Source: Mycobacterium sp. ITM-2016-00318
Lineage (GTDB): Bacteria > Actinomycetota > Actinomycetes > Mycobacteriales > Mycobacteriaceae
Length of the DNA stretch: 64,000 nucleotides
Direction of reading: 5' to 3'
NCBI RefSeq assembly: GCF_002968285.2
Contig: NZ_CP134400.1
Span: forward strand, 1,116,001 to 1,180,000
Below the pieces are notes generated by a model. That model ran no database searches and was not told the origin of the DNA. It saw nothing but the letters and a program-made list of their open reading frames with translations. Below, in pieces: positions 25,655 to 35,723 of the stretch. Numbering within the stretch: the first letter of the stretch is position 1; each line of letters starts with the position of its first letter. The position numbers were made by a program, and so were the translations under genes.

Positions 25655-27004
25655 GTGCGGCCAAGGCCGGGCGAAGCTCGCCTCAAGAATGCGTGGTGGA
25701 CCGCCATCCTGTTGGCGGCGGTCGTGGTGTTCCTGTTCGTCACTACCACATCCTTCGCCGGCACGTTCCGCTCTTATGTGCCAGTGACATTGACCTCCGA
25801 CCGGACCGGGCTGGTGATGGAGACGGGCGCGAAGGTCAAGATGCGCGGCGTCGAGGTGGGTCGGGTCAAGACTGTCGGCGGCTTGGAGGGCCACGCCAGA
25901 ATCGAATTGGCAATCGATCCCGACCAGATTCAGTTCATCCCGGCCAACGTGCAGGCACAGATCCAAGCCACCACCGCGTTCGGCGCGAAATTCGTCGATC
26001 TTGTGGTGCCCGCCGACCCGAGCACGGTGCGACTTGTCTCGGGCGCGGTGCTGCACTCGGAGAACGTCAGTACGGAGGTGAACACAATCTTCCAGAACGT
26101 GTCCGCCCTGCTGGAGATGATCGACCCGGCCAAGCTGAATTCGGTATTGACCGCTGTCGCCGACGGTGTTCGCGGTCAGGGAGAGCGGATGGGGCGCGCC
26201 ACCACCGACTTGAATCAGGTGCTGACCGCCCTGAACGCGCGCAGCGACACCATCCGAGAGGATTGGCGATCCTTTCAGAGCTTCAACGAAACATACGCCG
26301 CCGTCGCGTCGGACATCGTCACCGTGCTGGACAGCGCCAGCACCACGAGCGCAACGGTGGTCAACCACGCATCCGACCTCGATGATTTGCTGCTCAACAC
26401 GGTTGGGCTGGCCACGTCGGGCACCGAACTGCTTGCTTCCAGCAAGGACAGCCTTATCGGACTCGTCAGTTCTTTGGAGTCGACGACCAGTCTGTTGCTG
26501 AAGTACAACCCGGTATATACCTGCTGGTTACAGGGAGCGACCTGGTTCCTCGACAACGGGGGGTTCGACGTCTGGGGCGGGGGCGACGGCCGCTCGATCC
26601 AGCTTGATGTCGGCCTGCTGTTGGGAAACGACCCCTACAGCTACCCGGAGAACCTGCCGATCACCGCCGCGAAGGGCGGCCCGGGAGGCACGCCCGGGTG
26701 CGGGTCGCTGCCGGACGCCACCAAGAACTTCCCTGTCCGCCAGGTCATTACGAATACCGGTTGGGGGACCGGCGTTGACATCCGGCCGAATCCCGGCATC
26801 GGCCACCCCTGCTGGGCCGACTTTCTTCCGGTCACGCGCGCCGATCCCGAGCCGCCAAGCATCAGGCAATGTCTACCGGGTCCCGCGCCGGGACCGATTC
26901 CGTACCCCGGAGCACCGCCCTACGGGGCACCGCTCTACGCCCCGGGCGGCACGCCGCTGTTTCCAGGTGTGGCACCCGCCGACCCGCCGGCGCCGAAACC
27001 GTGA
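25655..27004 (+). CDS. mce3A: Mce-family lipid-transfer protein Mce3A
   Basis: This 449-residue Mce protein has one N-terminal membrane anchor (WWTAILLAAVVVFLFVTTTS). The MCE/MlaD beta-barrel domain covers about residues 38-115 (LVMETGAKVKMRGVEVGRVK) and is followed by the helical needle region to about 290. A Pro/Gly/Tyr-rich tail with several cysteines closes the chain. GTG at 25655 lies one base after the yrbE3B stop. It should form the tip or shaft of a hexameric tunnel that carries lipids across the periplasm. Confidence 0.93.
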   Translation: MRPRPGEARLKNAWWTAILLAAVVVFLFVTTTSFAGTFRSYVPVTLTSDRTGLVMETGAKVKMRGVEVGRVKTVGGLEGHARIELAIDPDQIQFIPANVQAQIQATTAFGAKFVDLVVPADPSTVRLVSGAVLHSENVSTEVNTIFQNVSALLEMIDPAKLNSVLTAVADGVRGQGERMGRATTDLNQVLTALNARSDTIREDWRSFQSFNETYAAVASDIVTVLDSASTTSATVVNHASDLDDLLLNTVGLATSGTELLASSKDSLIGLVSSLESTTSLLLKYNPVYTCWLQGATWFLDNGGFDVWGGGDGRSIQLDVGLLLGNDPYSYPENLPITAAKGGPGGTPGCGSLPDATKNFPVRQVITNTGWGTGVDIRPNPGIGHPCWADFLPVTRADPEPPSIRQCLPGPAPGPIPYPGAPPYGAPLYAPGGTPLFPGVAPADPPAPKP

Positions 27005-27035
27005 ACGCACCCCGTCGACCGCAGGAGACAGCACC

Positions 27036-28064
27036 GTGAAAGACGACTTCAAGGGCGCGGCGTGGCGCCTGCTGATCTTCTTGACGGTGTGTGCATTTGG
27101 AGCGTTCGCGCTGCTGGCGGTGTTCGCCCAGTTCCGGTTCGGCGAGGGCAAGAGCTACTTCGCCGAATTCACCAACGTCTCTGGCATGAAGCGTGACGAC
27201 ATGGTCAGGATCGCAGGAGTCGAAGTCGGTCAGATCAAGAACGTCTCGTTCAACCCCGACGCGACGGTACGGGTGGAGTTCTCGGCTGACGATTCCGTCC
27301 TGTTGACCGAGGGGACCCGGGCCGAAATCCGCTACGACAACGTGATCGGCGGACGCTATCTTGCGTTGCAGGAAGGGGCCGGCGGCCTGGAGGCGCTACG
27401 GCCCGGCCACACGATTCCGGTAACGAGGACGCGGCCCGCGCTTGACCTGGACTCCGTCGTCGGCGGTTTCAAGCCGCTGTTTCGAGCGTTGGACCCCGAA
27501 CAGGTCAATGAATTGAGCGGCCAACTGATTTCGGCTCTGCAGGGACAGGGCTCCACTATCGTGTCGTTTTTGAATCAGGCGGCGGTGGTTACCAACACGT
27601 TGGCAGACCGCGACCAACTCATCGGCGAAGTCGTCAACAACCTCAACGTGGTTCTATCCTCGCTCGGCGACCAGTCCGATCGGCTCGACAGCGCAGTGAC
27701 GTCGTTGTCAGAGCTGGTGCATCGGCTCGCCGAGCGTAAGACAGACCTCTCGAACGCTTTGGCATACACCGACGCCGCGGCCGAATCGATCGCCGATCTG
27801 CTGGCCCAGTCGCGCGAGCCATTTGCGAAGGTGGTCCACGAGACCGACCGGACCGCCGCGATCGCCGTTGCCGACCACGACTATCTCGACAATCTGCTCA
27901 ACACGCTGCCGGAGAAGTACCGAGCGCTCGGACGCCAGGGCATGTATGGCGATTTCTTCAGCTTCTACCTGTGCGACATCGTGCTCAAGCTGAACGGAAA
28001 AGGCGGTCAGCCGGTATATGTGAAGGTCGCCGGCCAGGCGTCGGGGCGGTGCGCACCGAAATGA
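27036..28064 (+). CDS. mce3B: Mce-family lipid-transfer protein Mce3B
   Basis: This 342-residue Mce protein starts at GTG 27036 behind CAGGAGA. It has an N-terminal membrane helix (LLIFLTVCAFGAFALLAVFA) and an MCE domain (YFAEFTNVSGMKRDDMVRIA, VEVGQIKNVSF, YDNVIGGRYLAL). A long helical region with heptad-like LDSAVTSLSELVHRLAER follows. The C-terminal CDIVLKLNGKGGQPVYVKV is typical of MceB proteins. The longer upstream frame overlaps mce3A and is rejected. Its stop overlaps mce3C (ATGA). Confidence 0.93.
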   Translation: MKDDFKGAAWRLLIFLTVCAFGAFALLAVFAQFRFGEGKSYFAEFTNVSGMKRDDMVRIAGVEVGQIKNVSFNPDATVRVEFSADDSVLLTEGTRAEIRYDNVIGGRYLALQEGAGGLEALRPGHTIPVTRTRPALDLDSVVGGFKPLFRALDPEQVNELSGQLISALQGQGSTIVSFLNQAAVVTNTLADRDQLIGEVVNNLNVVLSSLGDQSDRLDSAVTSLSELVHRLAERKTDLSNALAYTDAAAESIADLLAQSREPFAKVVHETDRTAAIAVADHDYLDNLLNTLPEKYRALGRQGMYGDFFSFYLCDIVLKLNGKGGQPVYVKVAGQASGRCAPK

Positions 28065-29308
28065 AATCTTTCACCGAGCGCAACCCGATGGTGATCGGTG
28101 CCGTCGGCGTCGCTGTGGTCGCCGCCATCGTCGTCGCGGCGCTGCAATACCAGAATCTTCCGCTTGTCGGCCAAGGCAAGACCTACTCCGCCTACTTCGC
28201 CGACGCAGGGGGACTTCTCTCCGGAGCCGATGTGGAGGTGTCCGGGTTTCCCGCAGGCAGAGTCTCGCGGATCGAACTCGACGGAGCGCAGGTACTGGTG
28301 CACTTCAGGGTCGACAAGAACATCCGAATGGGCGAGGCTACTCACGCCGCCATCAAGACGAAGAGTCTGTTGGGCACCAAGGTGCTTGACGTCGTGCCCC
28401 GTGGCGGCGGAACGCTCACCGGACCCATTCCGATGAGCGCCACGTCGTCGCCGTACCAATTGCCTGATGCACTCGGCGATCTCGCGAACACCATCAGCGG
28501 ACTGGACACTGATCAGCTATCGGCCTCCATGGCGACGCTGTCGGAAGCATTCACCGACACCCCGGCAGAACTGCGCAACGCCGTACAGGGAGTCTCGCGA
28601 TTCGCCGAGACGCTCAACCGGCGTGACGCTCAGTTGCGCAACCTGCTCGACAATGCCGCAACCGCCACGGGCGTGCTGGCCCAGCGCAGCGATCAGATAG
28701 TCCAGCTCGTTGGTGACACCAACGCGGTTCTCGCGGAGCTACAGACGCAAAGCAAAGCCGTGGAGGAGATCTGGACGAACATCTCTGCCGTCTCGCTTCA
28801 GCTCAAGGGTTTCATCGATGACAACCGGCAGCAGTTGCGGCCCGCCCTCGAGAAGCTCAACGGCGTGCTGACAATCGTCGACAACCGCAAGGAGCGCTTG
28901 CAGACCTCAATCAAACTGCTGAACAAGTATGCGATGTCGCTGGGCGAGTCGTTGTCGTCCGGTCCCTTCTTCAAGGCGTATGTCGCCAACCTGTTGCCGG
29001 GCCAGTTCGTGCAGCCGTTCATCGATGCGGCGTTCTCCGATCTCGGCCTCGATCCCAGTGTGCTGCTGCCCTCCGACCGGACCGACCCCCAGACCGGTCA
29101 GCCCGGTACTCCGGCGTTGCCGGTGCCGTTTCCCAGGACAGGGCAGGGGGGCGAGCCAGCGCTGAACCTGCCCGAGGCGATTACGGGCAAGCCCGGTGAT
29201 CCGCGCTACCCCTATCGGGAACCCCTTCCCGCACCACCCCCCGGCGGCCCGCCGCCAGGGCCTCCTGCGGCTGTCGCTCCCGTCGAGAATCCGGTCATGC
29301 AGCCATGA
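28061..29308 (+). CDS. mce3C: Mce-family lipid-transfer protein Mce3C
   Basis: This 415-residue Mce protein starts at ATG 28061, overlapping the mce3B stop. It has an N-terminal anchor (NPMVIGAVGVAVVAAIVVAA), an MCE domain (YFADAGGLLSGADVEVSGFP, IKTKSLLGTKVLDV) and a helical region. A Pro-rich tail (EPLPAPPPGGPPPGPPAAVA) closes the chain. The Pro-rich ending is typical of MceC subunits and probably extends into the envelope. It is translationally coupled to mce3D by ATGA at 29305. Confidence 0.93.
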   Translation: MKSFTERNPMVIGAVGVAVVAAIVVAALQYQNLPLVGQGKTYSAYFADAGGLLSGADVEVSGFPAGRVSRIELDGAQVLVHFRVDKNIRMGEATHAAIKTKSLLGTKVLDVVPRGGGTLTGPIPMSATSSPYQLPDALGDLANTISGLDTDQLSASMATLSEAFTDTPAELRNAVQGVSRFAETLNRRDAQLRNLLDNAATATGVLAQRSDQIVQLVGDTNAVLAELQTQSKAVEEIWTNISAVSLQLKGFIDDNRQQLRPALEKLNGVLTIVDNRKERLQTSIKLLNKYAMSLGESLSSGPFFKAYVANLLPGQFVQPFIDAAFSDLGLDPSVLLPSDRTDPQTGQPGTPALPVPFPRTGQGGEPALNLPEAITGKPGDPRYPYREPLPAPPPGGPPPGPPAAVAPVENPVMQP

Positions 29309-30606
29309 ACCGCAGGCTGCGCAGAACCCGTCCGTTGGTGGCCCTGATGCTGGTCCTCACGCTCACCGCCGGCCTGTTCGTCGTGTTCCGGCACGCTGAC
29401 CGTGTCGGAAAAATCTGGCTGACAGCATATTTCGAGAACAGCAACGGGCTGTTCGCGGGCGACGATGTTCGCATTCTCGGAGTGCCGGTCGGCAAAGTGG
29501 ACAGGATCGAGCCGCAGCCAACGCGGGCCGTTGTCACATTCTGGGTGGACCGCAATTATCCGATTCCGGCAGCAGCCAAGGCGGTGATCCTGTCACCGCA
29601 GCTGGTGACCGGTCGGGCGGTCCAGTTGACGCCCGCCTACACAGGCGGACCCGCACTATCCACAGGGGCTGTCATTCCCCTGGATCGCACCGCGGTCCCG
29701 GTGGAGTGGGATGACGTCCGGATTCAGTTACAGCGTTTGACGAAGCTGCTCAAGCCGACCGAACCGGGAGGATTGAGCACGCTGGGCGCGCTCGTCAACA
29801 CCACCGCCGACAACCTGCGCGGGCAGGGCGCCAACATTCGCGATGTCGTGATCAAGCTGTCGCAGACGATTTCAGCGCTGGGTGATCACAGCAGCGACAT
29901 TTTCACCACGTTCAAGAATCTGTCGACCTTGGTCTCCGCATTGCACGACAGCGCGGGACTTCTCGAGGAGCTCAACCAGAACATGGCCGCGGTGAGCTCG
30001 TTGATCGCCGACGACCCGCAGAAGGTCGGCAGTGCGGTTGAGGATCTCAGCGCCGTCATCGGCGACGTCCAGCATTTTGCCGACGACAATCGCGAGGCCG
30101 TCGGAACCGCCGCCGACAAACTCGCCGGGATCAGCGGTGCGCTTGTTGGCAGCCTCGACGACCTCGAGCAGACTCTGCACATCGCGCCGACGACGGTCGG
30201 CAACTTCTACAACATCTTCGAGCCTGCCAACGGATCGCTCACCGGAGCGTTGGCGGTCAACAATTTCGCCGACCCGATCAGCTTTCTCTGCGGCGCGGTC
30301 CAGGCAGCGTCACGCCTGAACGCCGAGCAGTCGTCGAAACTGTGTGTCCAGTATTTAGCGCCGATCGTCAAGAACCGGCAGTACAACTTTCCGCCGATCG
30401 CCGAGAACCTGTTCGTCGGTGCGCAGGCCCGTCCCAACGAGGTCACATACAGCGAGGACTGGATGCGTCCCGATTTCGTACCGCCGGCGCCTGAGGCACC
30501 GCTGGCGGCCGAAGCGCCGTCCGGCGACCAGGCACCTGGCGTCGGGGCGACCGACCCCACGGCGGGCCTGCCCGGCCTGATGATGCCTGCCGGCGGTGGC
30601 GGTTGA
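29305..30606 (+). CDS. mce3D: Mce-family lipid-transfer protein Mce3D
   Basis: This 433-residue Mce protein has an N-terminal helix (PLVALMLVLTLTAGLFVVFR) and an MCE domain (AYFENSNGLFAGDDVRILGV, LSPQLVTGRAVQLTP). The long helical segment includes ANSIRD-like repeats (GQGANIRDVVIKLSQTISAL), and an Ala/Pro-rich tail follows. Short overlaps on both sides place it firmly in the operon. Confidence 0.93.
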   Translation: MNRRLRRTRPLVALMLVLTLTAGLFVVFRHADRVGKIWLTAYFENSNGLFAGDDVRILGVPVGKVDRIEPQPTRAVVTFWVDRNYPIPAAAKAVILSPQLVTGRAVQLTPAYTGGPALSTGAVIPLDRTAVPVEWDDVRIQLQRLTKLLKPTEPGGLSTLGALVNTTADNLRGQGANIRDVVIKLSQTISALGDHSSDIFTTFKNLSTLVSALHDSAGLLEELNQNMAAVSSLIADDPQKVGSAVEDLSAVIGDVQHFADDNREAVGTAADKLAGISGALVGSLDDLEQTLHIAPTTVGNFYNIFEPANGSLTGALAVNNFADPISFLCGAVQAASRLNAEQSSKLCVQYLAPIVKNRQYNFPPIAENLFVGAQARPNEVTYSEDWMRPDFVPPAPEAPLAAEAPSGDQAPGVGATDPTAGLPGLMMPAGGGG

Positions 30607-31742
30607 TGACGCACATGCGCCGCATCGTGAGCGCTGTGATAGCGGTCGCGGTGCTGGCCGGGATATCGGGTTGTGGGGAGTGGCGAGGGTTGAACTCTCT
30701 GCCGATGCCGGGCACGCAGGGCGGTGGCGACGGTGCGTTCACGATCCAGGCGCAGTTACCCGACGTCAACAACATCCAGCCCAACTCGCGAGTCCGTGTC
30801 GGCGACGTGAACGTCGGCACGTTGACGAAGATCGAGCGCCAGGGATGGCACGCCCTCGTAACGATGCGCCTGAACGACGATGTGGTGCTGCCCGAGAACT
30901 CGACCGCGACAATAGGTTTGACCAGCCTGCTGGGCTCGCTGCATATCGAGCTGGCGCCTCCGGCCGACGTTCCGCCGAACGGCACGCTCCACAACGGCTC
31001 ACTCATACCGTTGTCGCGCGGCGGAGCCTTCCCGAGTACGGAGCAGACCCTGGCGGCGCTCTCGTTGGTCCTCAACGGGGGCGGTCTTGGCCAGGTCCAG
31101 GACATCACCGAGGCGTTCTCCACCGCATTCCGTGGCCGCGAGCAGGATCTGCGCAGCATGCTCGAGCAGCTGGACCTCTTCATCCGCAACCTCAACGACC
31201 AGACCGGCGACATCATCGCCGCCACCGACAGCCTCAACAAGCTGGTTGGGACGTTCGCCGCGCAGCGACCCGTGCTGGACCGTGCTCTCGAGACGATTCC
31301 GGACGCGCTCGCAGTGCTCGCCGGCCAACGGGAGAACCTCGTCGATGCGGCGGATCGGCTCGCCGATTTCAGTGCGCTGACCGTCGATTCGGTCAACCAG
31401 ACCAAGGAGAACCTCGTCAAGGAACTCAGCGACGTCGGGCCGGTGCTCGAGTCTCTGGCCAATGCCGGACCGAGCATGACCCGAGCACTCAGTCTGATCC
31501 CCACCTTCCCCTTCCCGAACGAGACCATCGAAAAATGGCAGCGCGGCGACTATGCCAACCTGACCGCCATCGTCGACCTCACCCTGAGCCGACTGGACGC
31601 AGGCATGTTCACAGGGACCCGGTGGGAGGGAAACCTCACCGAGCTCGAGCTGCAGTGGGGACGCACCATCGGTCAGTTCCCCAGCCCCTACACCCGAGGC
31701 AACCCGCTGACGGTGCCGTATCGCTGGGACCAGGGGCCTTAA
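30606..31742 (+). CDS. mce3E: Mce-family lipoprotein Mce3E (LprM)
   Basis: This 378-residue protein has a lipoprotein signal (SAVIAVAVLAGISGCG) with a lipobox ending in Cys. The MCE domain follows (NSRVRVGDVNVGTLTKIERQ, TIGLTSLLGSLHIELAPP). MceE subunits of this family are lipid-anchored, and the M. tuberculosis equivalent is LprM. The ATG at 30606 overlaps the mce3D stop (TGATG). An in-frame TTG three bases earlier is less likely. Confidence 0.92.
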   Translation: MTHMRRIVSAVIAVAVLAGISGCGEWRGLNSLPMPGTQGGGDGAFTIQAQLPDVNNIQPNSRVRVGDVNVGTLTKIERQGWHALVTMRLNDDVVLPENSTATIGLTSLLGSLHIELAPPADVPPNGTLHNGSLIPLSRGGAFPSTEQTLAALSLVLNGGGLGQVQDITEAFSTAFRGREQDLRSMLEQLDLFIRNLNDQTGDIIAATDSLNKLVGTFAAQRPVLDRALETIPDALAVLAGQRENLVDAADRLADFSALTVDSVNQTKENLVKELSDVGPVLESLANAGPSMTRALSLIPTFPFPNETIEKWQRGDYANLTAIVDLTLSRLDAGMFTGTRWEGNLTELELQWGRTIGQFPSPYTRGNPLTVPYRWDQGP

Positions 31743-33197
31743 ATGCGGCTGACCGGACGTATGCAGATCCAACTCGCGATCTTCACCGTGATCGCGCTAG
31801 TGGCGATGGGTGTGATGGCTCTGCACTTCATGAAGTTGCCCGCCATGCTCTTCGGTGTCGGCCGCTACACGGTCACTGTCGAATTGCCTCAGGCCGGCGG
31901 CCTCTACGCCGGCGGAAACGTCACGTATCGGGGCACCGAGGTCGGCCGCGTCGATTCGGTACGGCTGAGCAGAACCGCCGTGGAAGCGGTGCTTTCACTG
32001 AAATCCGGCATCGACGTGCCATCCGATCTGCGGGCCGAGGTGCACAGTCAGTCGGCGATCGGCGAGCAGTACGTGACGCTGTCCCCGCGTGGCGGCGATG
32101 CGCGGCCGCTTCGGGACGGTGACGTCATACCGTTGTCGAACACGTCCGTGCCGCCCGATGTCAATACCCTGCTCGCCGACGCGAACTCCGGACTGCAGGC
32201 GATACCCCGGGACAACCTGAAGACGGTCATAGACGAGTCCTATACCGCTGTCGGCGGCCTCGGCCCCGAGCTGTCCCAAATCGTCAGAGGCTCGTCGAAC
32301 CTCGCGATCGACGCACGCGAGAATCTCGATCCGTTGATCGCGCTTATCGAGCAGTCACAGCCTGTGCTGGATTCGCAGACCCATACTTCGGAAGCCATCC
32401 AGGGTTGGGCATCGCACATCTCCACGGTGACGAGACAGCTGCAGACCCACGACCCCGCCGTTGCTCGTGTCATCGAAAGAGGCGGAGCTGCGGCAGATTC
32501 GGCTCGGCGATTGGTCGACCGCGTCAAACCCACGCTTCCGGTCGTGCTGGCCAACCTCTTCAGTGTCGGCCAGGTCGCCGTCGCCTACCGCGACAACATC
32601 GAACAGTTGTTGGTGCTGTTTCCGCAGGTCGTTTCGGCGGGACAGGCCGGGCTGGTGGCCAACCACGACACCAAGCAGGATTACAAGGGTCAGTATCTGA
32701 GCTTCAACCTCAACATCAACCTGCCTCCGCCGTGCAGCACGGGCTTCCTGCCGGCGCAGCAGCAGCGGATGCCGACGTTCGAAGACGCTCCCGACCGGCC
32801 CGAGGGTGATCTGTATTGCCGCGTTCCGGCGGATTCACCGTTCAATGTGCGTGGTGCGCGCAACATTCCGTGCGAGACGGTGCCGGGGAAGCGCGCGCCG
32901 TCGGTTGAGTTGTGCGAAAGCGACGAACAGTATGTGCCGCTCAACGACGGTTTCAACTGGAAAGGCGACCCGAACGCGACAATGTCCGGCCAGCCGATTC
33001 CACAGCTGCCGCCCAGCGCCCCGGCGGATGGCGACCCGCCACCGTCTGCCGCACCGCCGGTGGCCGTCGCCGAGTACGACCCGGCCACCGGCGGTTACCT
33101 CGGACCCGACGGGCTGCAGCACACCCAAGATGATCTTGCGCGAGGTGGGGCCGCGGATAAGTCCTGGCAGGAGATGCTGCTGCCACCGGATCGATGA
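31743..33197 (+). CDS. mce3F: Mce-family lipid-transfer protein Mce3F
   Basis: This 484-residue last subunit of the operon has an N-terminal anchor (IQLAIFTVIALVAMGVMALH) and an MCE domain (QAGGLYAGGNVTYRGTEVGR, EVHSQSAIGEQYVTLSP), then a helical region. A long Cys-containing C-terminal part includes YDPATGGYLGPDGLQHTQDD, a motif common in MceF proteins. ATG follows the mce3E stop directly. No orphan mas (Mce-associated) genes follow. The operon ends against convergent rmlC after 33 bases. Confidence 0.93.
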   Translation: MRLTGRMQIQLAIFTVIALVAMGVMALHFMKLPAMLFGVGRYTVTVELPQAGGLYAGGNVTYRGTEVGRVDSVRLSRTAVEAVLSLKSGIDVPSDLRAEVHSQSAIGEQYVTLSPRGGDARPLRDGDVIPLSNTSVPPDVNTLLADANSGLQAIPRDNLKTVIDESYTAVGGLGPELSQIVRGSSNLAIDARENLDPLIALIEQSQPVLDSQTHTSEAIQGWASHISTVTRQLQTHDPAVARVIERGGAAADSARRLVDRVKPTLPVVLANLFSVGQVAVAYRDNIEQLLVLFPQVVSAGQAGLVANHDTKQDYKGQYLSFNLNINLPPPCSTGFLPAQQQRMPTFEDAPDRPEGDLYCRVPADSPFNVRGARNIPCETVPGKRAPSVELCESDEQYVPLNDGFNWKGDPNATMSGQPIPQLPPSAPADGDPPPSAAPPVAVAEYDPATGGYLGPDGLQHTQDDLARGGAADKSWQEMLLPPDR

Positions 33198-33230
33198 ACG
33201 CCGTGGCGTGAGGCGGCCGGACGAAACTAG

Positions 33231-33830
33231 TCAGCGACCGCGCAGTTCCTCGACGAACGCCTTGGCGTCCTCCCACGTCGGCAACAATCCGGCGGCCTTG
33301 ACCTCTTCGAGCGTCGGCGCCCCGGCATCGCGCTCCGACAGCACGTGATCGGTGCCGGGCCAACGGATGTCGAGCGCCGGATCGGTGGCGCGGATGGTGT
33401 GTTCGCGATCCGGGTCGTATCCCGCCGAGCAGAGGTACATGACCGTCGAATCCTCATACAGCGCTTGAAAACCGTGCGCCAGGCCCTCACTGATGTACAC
33501 CGAGCGACGGCCGCGGTCATCGAGCAGCACCGAGTCCCACTGCCCGAATGTCGGTGAGCCGACGCGGATGTCGACCACTACGTCGAAAACCGCACCGCGC
33601 ACGCAGGTGACGTACTTGGCCTGGCTCGGCGGCAGCGCAGCGAAGTGTAGACCGCGAAGCACACCGGCCGCCGACACCGAGCAGTTCGCCTGGCGCAGAT
33701 CCAGCCGATGCCCCGTGATCTCTTGAAACCCCGCGTCGGTGAACCATTCGAAGAACAGGCCGCGGTCGTCGGCGTGCAGCTTCGGGGTGATCTCCCACGC
33801 CCCCGGTACGGCCAGCTCGCGCACCTCCAC
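33231..33830 (-). CDS. rmlC: dTDP-4-dehydrorhamnose 3,5-epimerase
   Basis: This 199-residue cupin epimerase has the conserved pieces RGLFFEWFTDAGFQEITG, LRGLHF (catalytic His), SQAKYV (Lys), the wall motif EGLAHGFQAL, and MYLCSAGYDPDREH with the catalytic Tyr. It makes dTDP-4-keto-L-rhamnose for the rhamnose linker of the mycobacterial cell wall. GTG at 33830 starts one base after the rmlB stop, so the two genes form an operon. Confidence 0.95.
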   Translation of the reverse strand: MEVRELAVPGAWEITPKLHADDRGLFFEWFTDAGFQEITGHRLDLRQANCSVSAAGVLRGLHFAALPPSQAKYVTCVRGAVFDVVVDIRVGSPTFGQWDSVLLDDRGRRSVYISEGLAHGFQALYEDSTVMYLCSAGYDPDREHTIRATDPALDIRWPGTDHVLSERDAGAPTLEEVKAAGLLPTWEDAKAFVEELRGR

Positions 33831-33831
33831 G

Positions 33832-34845
<1,014 letters not shown>

Positions 34846-35697
34846 TCAGCCCTTCAGCCCCAGCGGTCCGGCGAGCTCCTGCAACGTCGGCAGCAAGTTG
34901 TCCCAACCGCCGAGCACCTGGATGGCGACGTGGTCTCCGCCGGCCTCGAGATGCTCGTTGAGCCGCCTCGCGACGTCGTCGGGCGTGCCGTAGGCGACCA
35001 CGGCGTCGATCAGGCGGTCGCTGCCGGGCTTCTCGACGTCCTGATCGGTGAACCCCAGTCGCTTCCAACTGTTGAGGTAATTGCTCAGGTTGAGGTAGAA
35101 GTCCACGGTCTGCCTGCCGATTTCACGCGCCTGCGCCTCATCGGTGGTCAGCACCACTTTGTGTTCGGGCGCCAAAAACACGGTGGCACCGACCAATTCA
35201 CGCGCAGACCCGGTGTGCTCCGGTGTCGTCAGGTAGGGGTGAGCGCCTGCGCTGCGCTGGGCGGCGAGCTTGAGCACCTTCGGCCCGAGGGCCGCCACGA
35301 CGCGCCTACTCGTCGGCACCTTCGCGGCGTCGAGCACATCGAGATACTCGACGAGAACGTCGTAGGGCTTGCGGTACTCCTCGGTGTGCTCGGGATGGCC
35401 GATGCCGATACCGAGCAGGAACCGACCGGGATGGGCCTTCTCGATCCGGTGGTAGGCGTCGGCGACCTCGTCGGCCTGCGCCGTCCACACGTTGATGATG
35501 CCGGTGGCCACCTGGAGCGTCTCGGTCTGCTCGAGGATCGGTTCGACGTATTCGAGGTTGCCCGCGGGGGACCCGCCGATCCACAGCGCGCCGTAGCCGA
35601 GCTTCTCGATTTCGACCGCCTGCTCGGGTTTGGGCACTCCGAACGTCCACACCCCGTAGCGGCCAAGGTCTGGCTTGAGCGAAACAGCGTCAGTCAT
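34846..35697 (-). CDS. LLM-class F420-dependent oxidoreductase, paralogue 1
   Basis: This 283-residue luciferase-like TIM-barrel enzyme has LGYGALWIGGSPAGNLEYVE, GIINVWTAQ, RFLLGIGIGHPEHTEEYRKP and VVAALGPKVLKLAAQRSAGA, typical of the mycobacterial Rv3463-type F420-family group. The start at 35697 follows AAGGGGG by six bases. It lies 27 bases downstream of paralogue 2's stop and they share most motifs, so they are tandem duplicates. The substrate is unknown. Confidence 0.87.
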   Translation of the reverse strand: MTDAVSLKPDLGRYGVWTFGVPKPEQAVEIEKLGYGALWIGGSPAGNLEYVEPILEQTETLQVATGIINVWTAQADEVADAYHRIEKAHPGRFLLGIGIGHPEHTEEYRKPYDVLVEYLDVLDAAKVPTSRRVVAALGPKVLKLAAQRSAGAHPYLTTPEHTGSARELVGATVFLAPEHKVVLTTDEAQAREIGRQTVDFYLNLSNYLNSWKRLGFTDQDVEKPGSDRLIDAVVAYGTPDDVARRLNEHLEAGGDHVAIQVLGGWDNLLPTLQELAGPLGLKG

Positions 35698-35723
35698 GCG
35701 GATCCCCCTTCGGTCCGAACGAT

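Noticed and set aside
30596..32122. A 508-codon open frame on the + strand over mce3E/mce3F
   Set aside because: It is out of frame with two clear Mce genes and is Arg/His-rich, typical of a GC-driven false frame.
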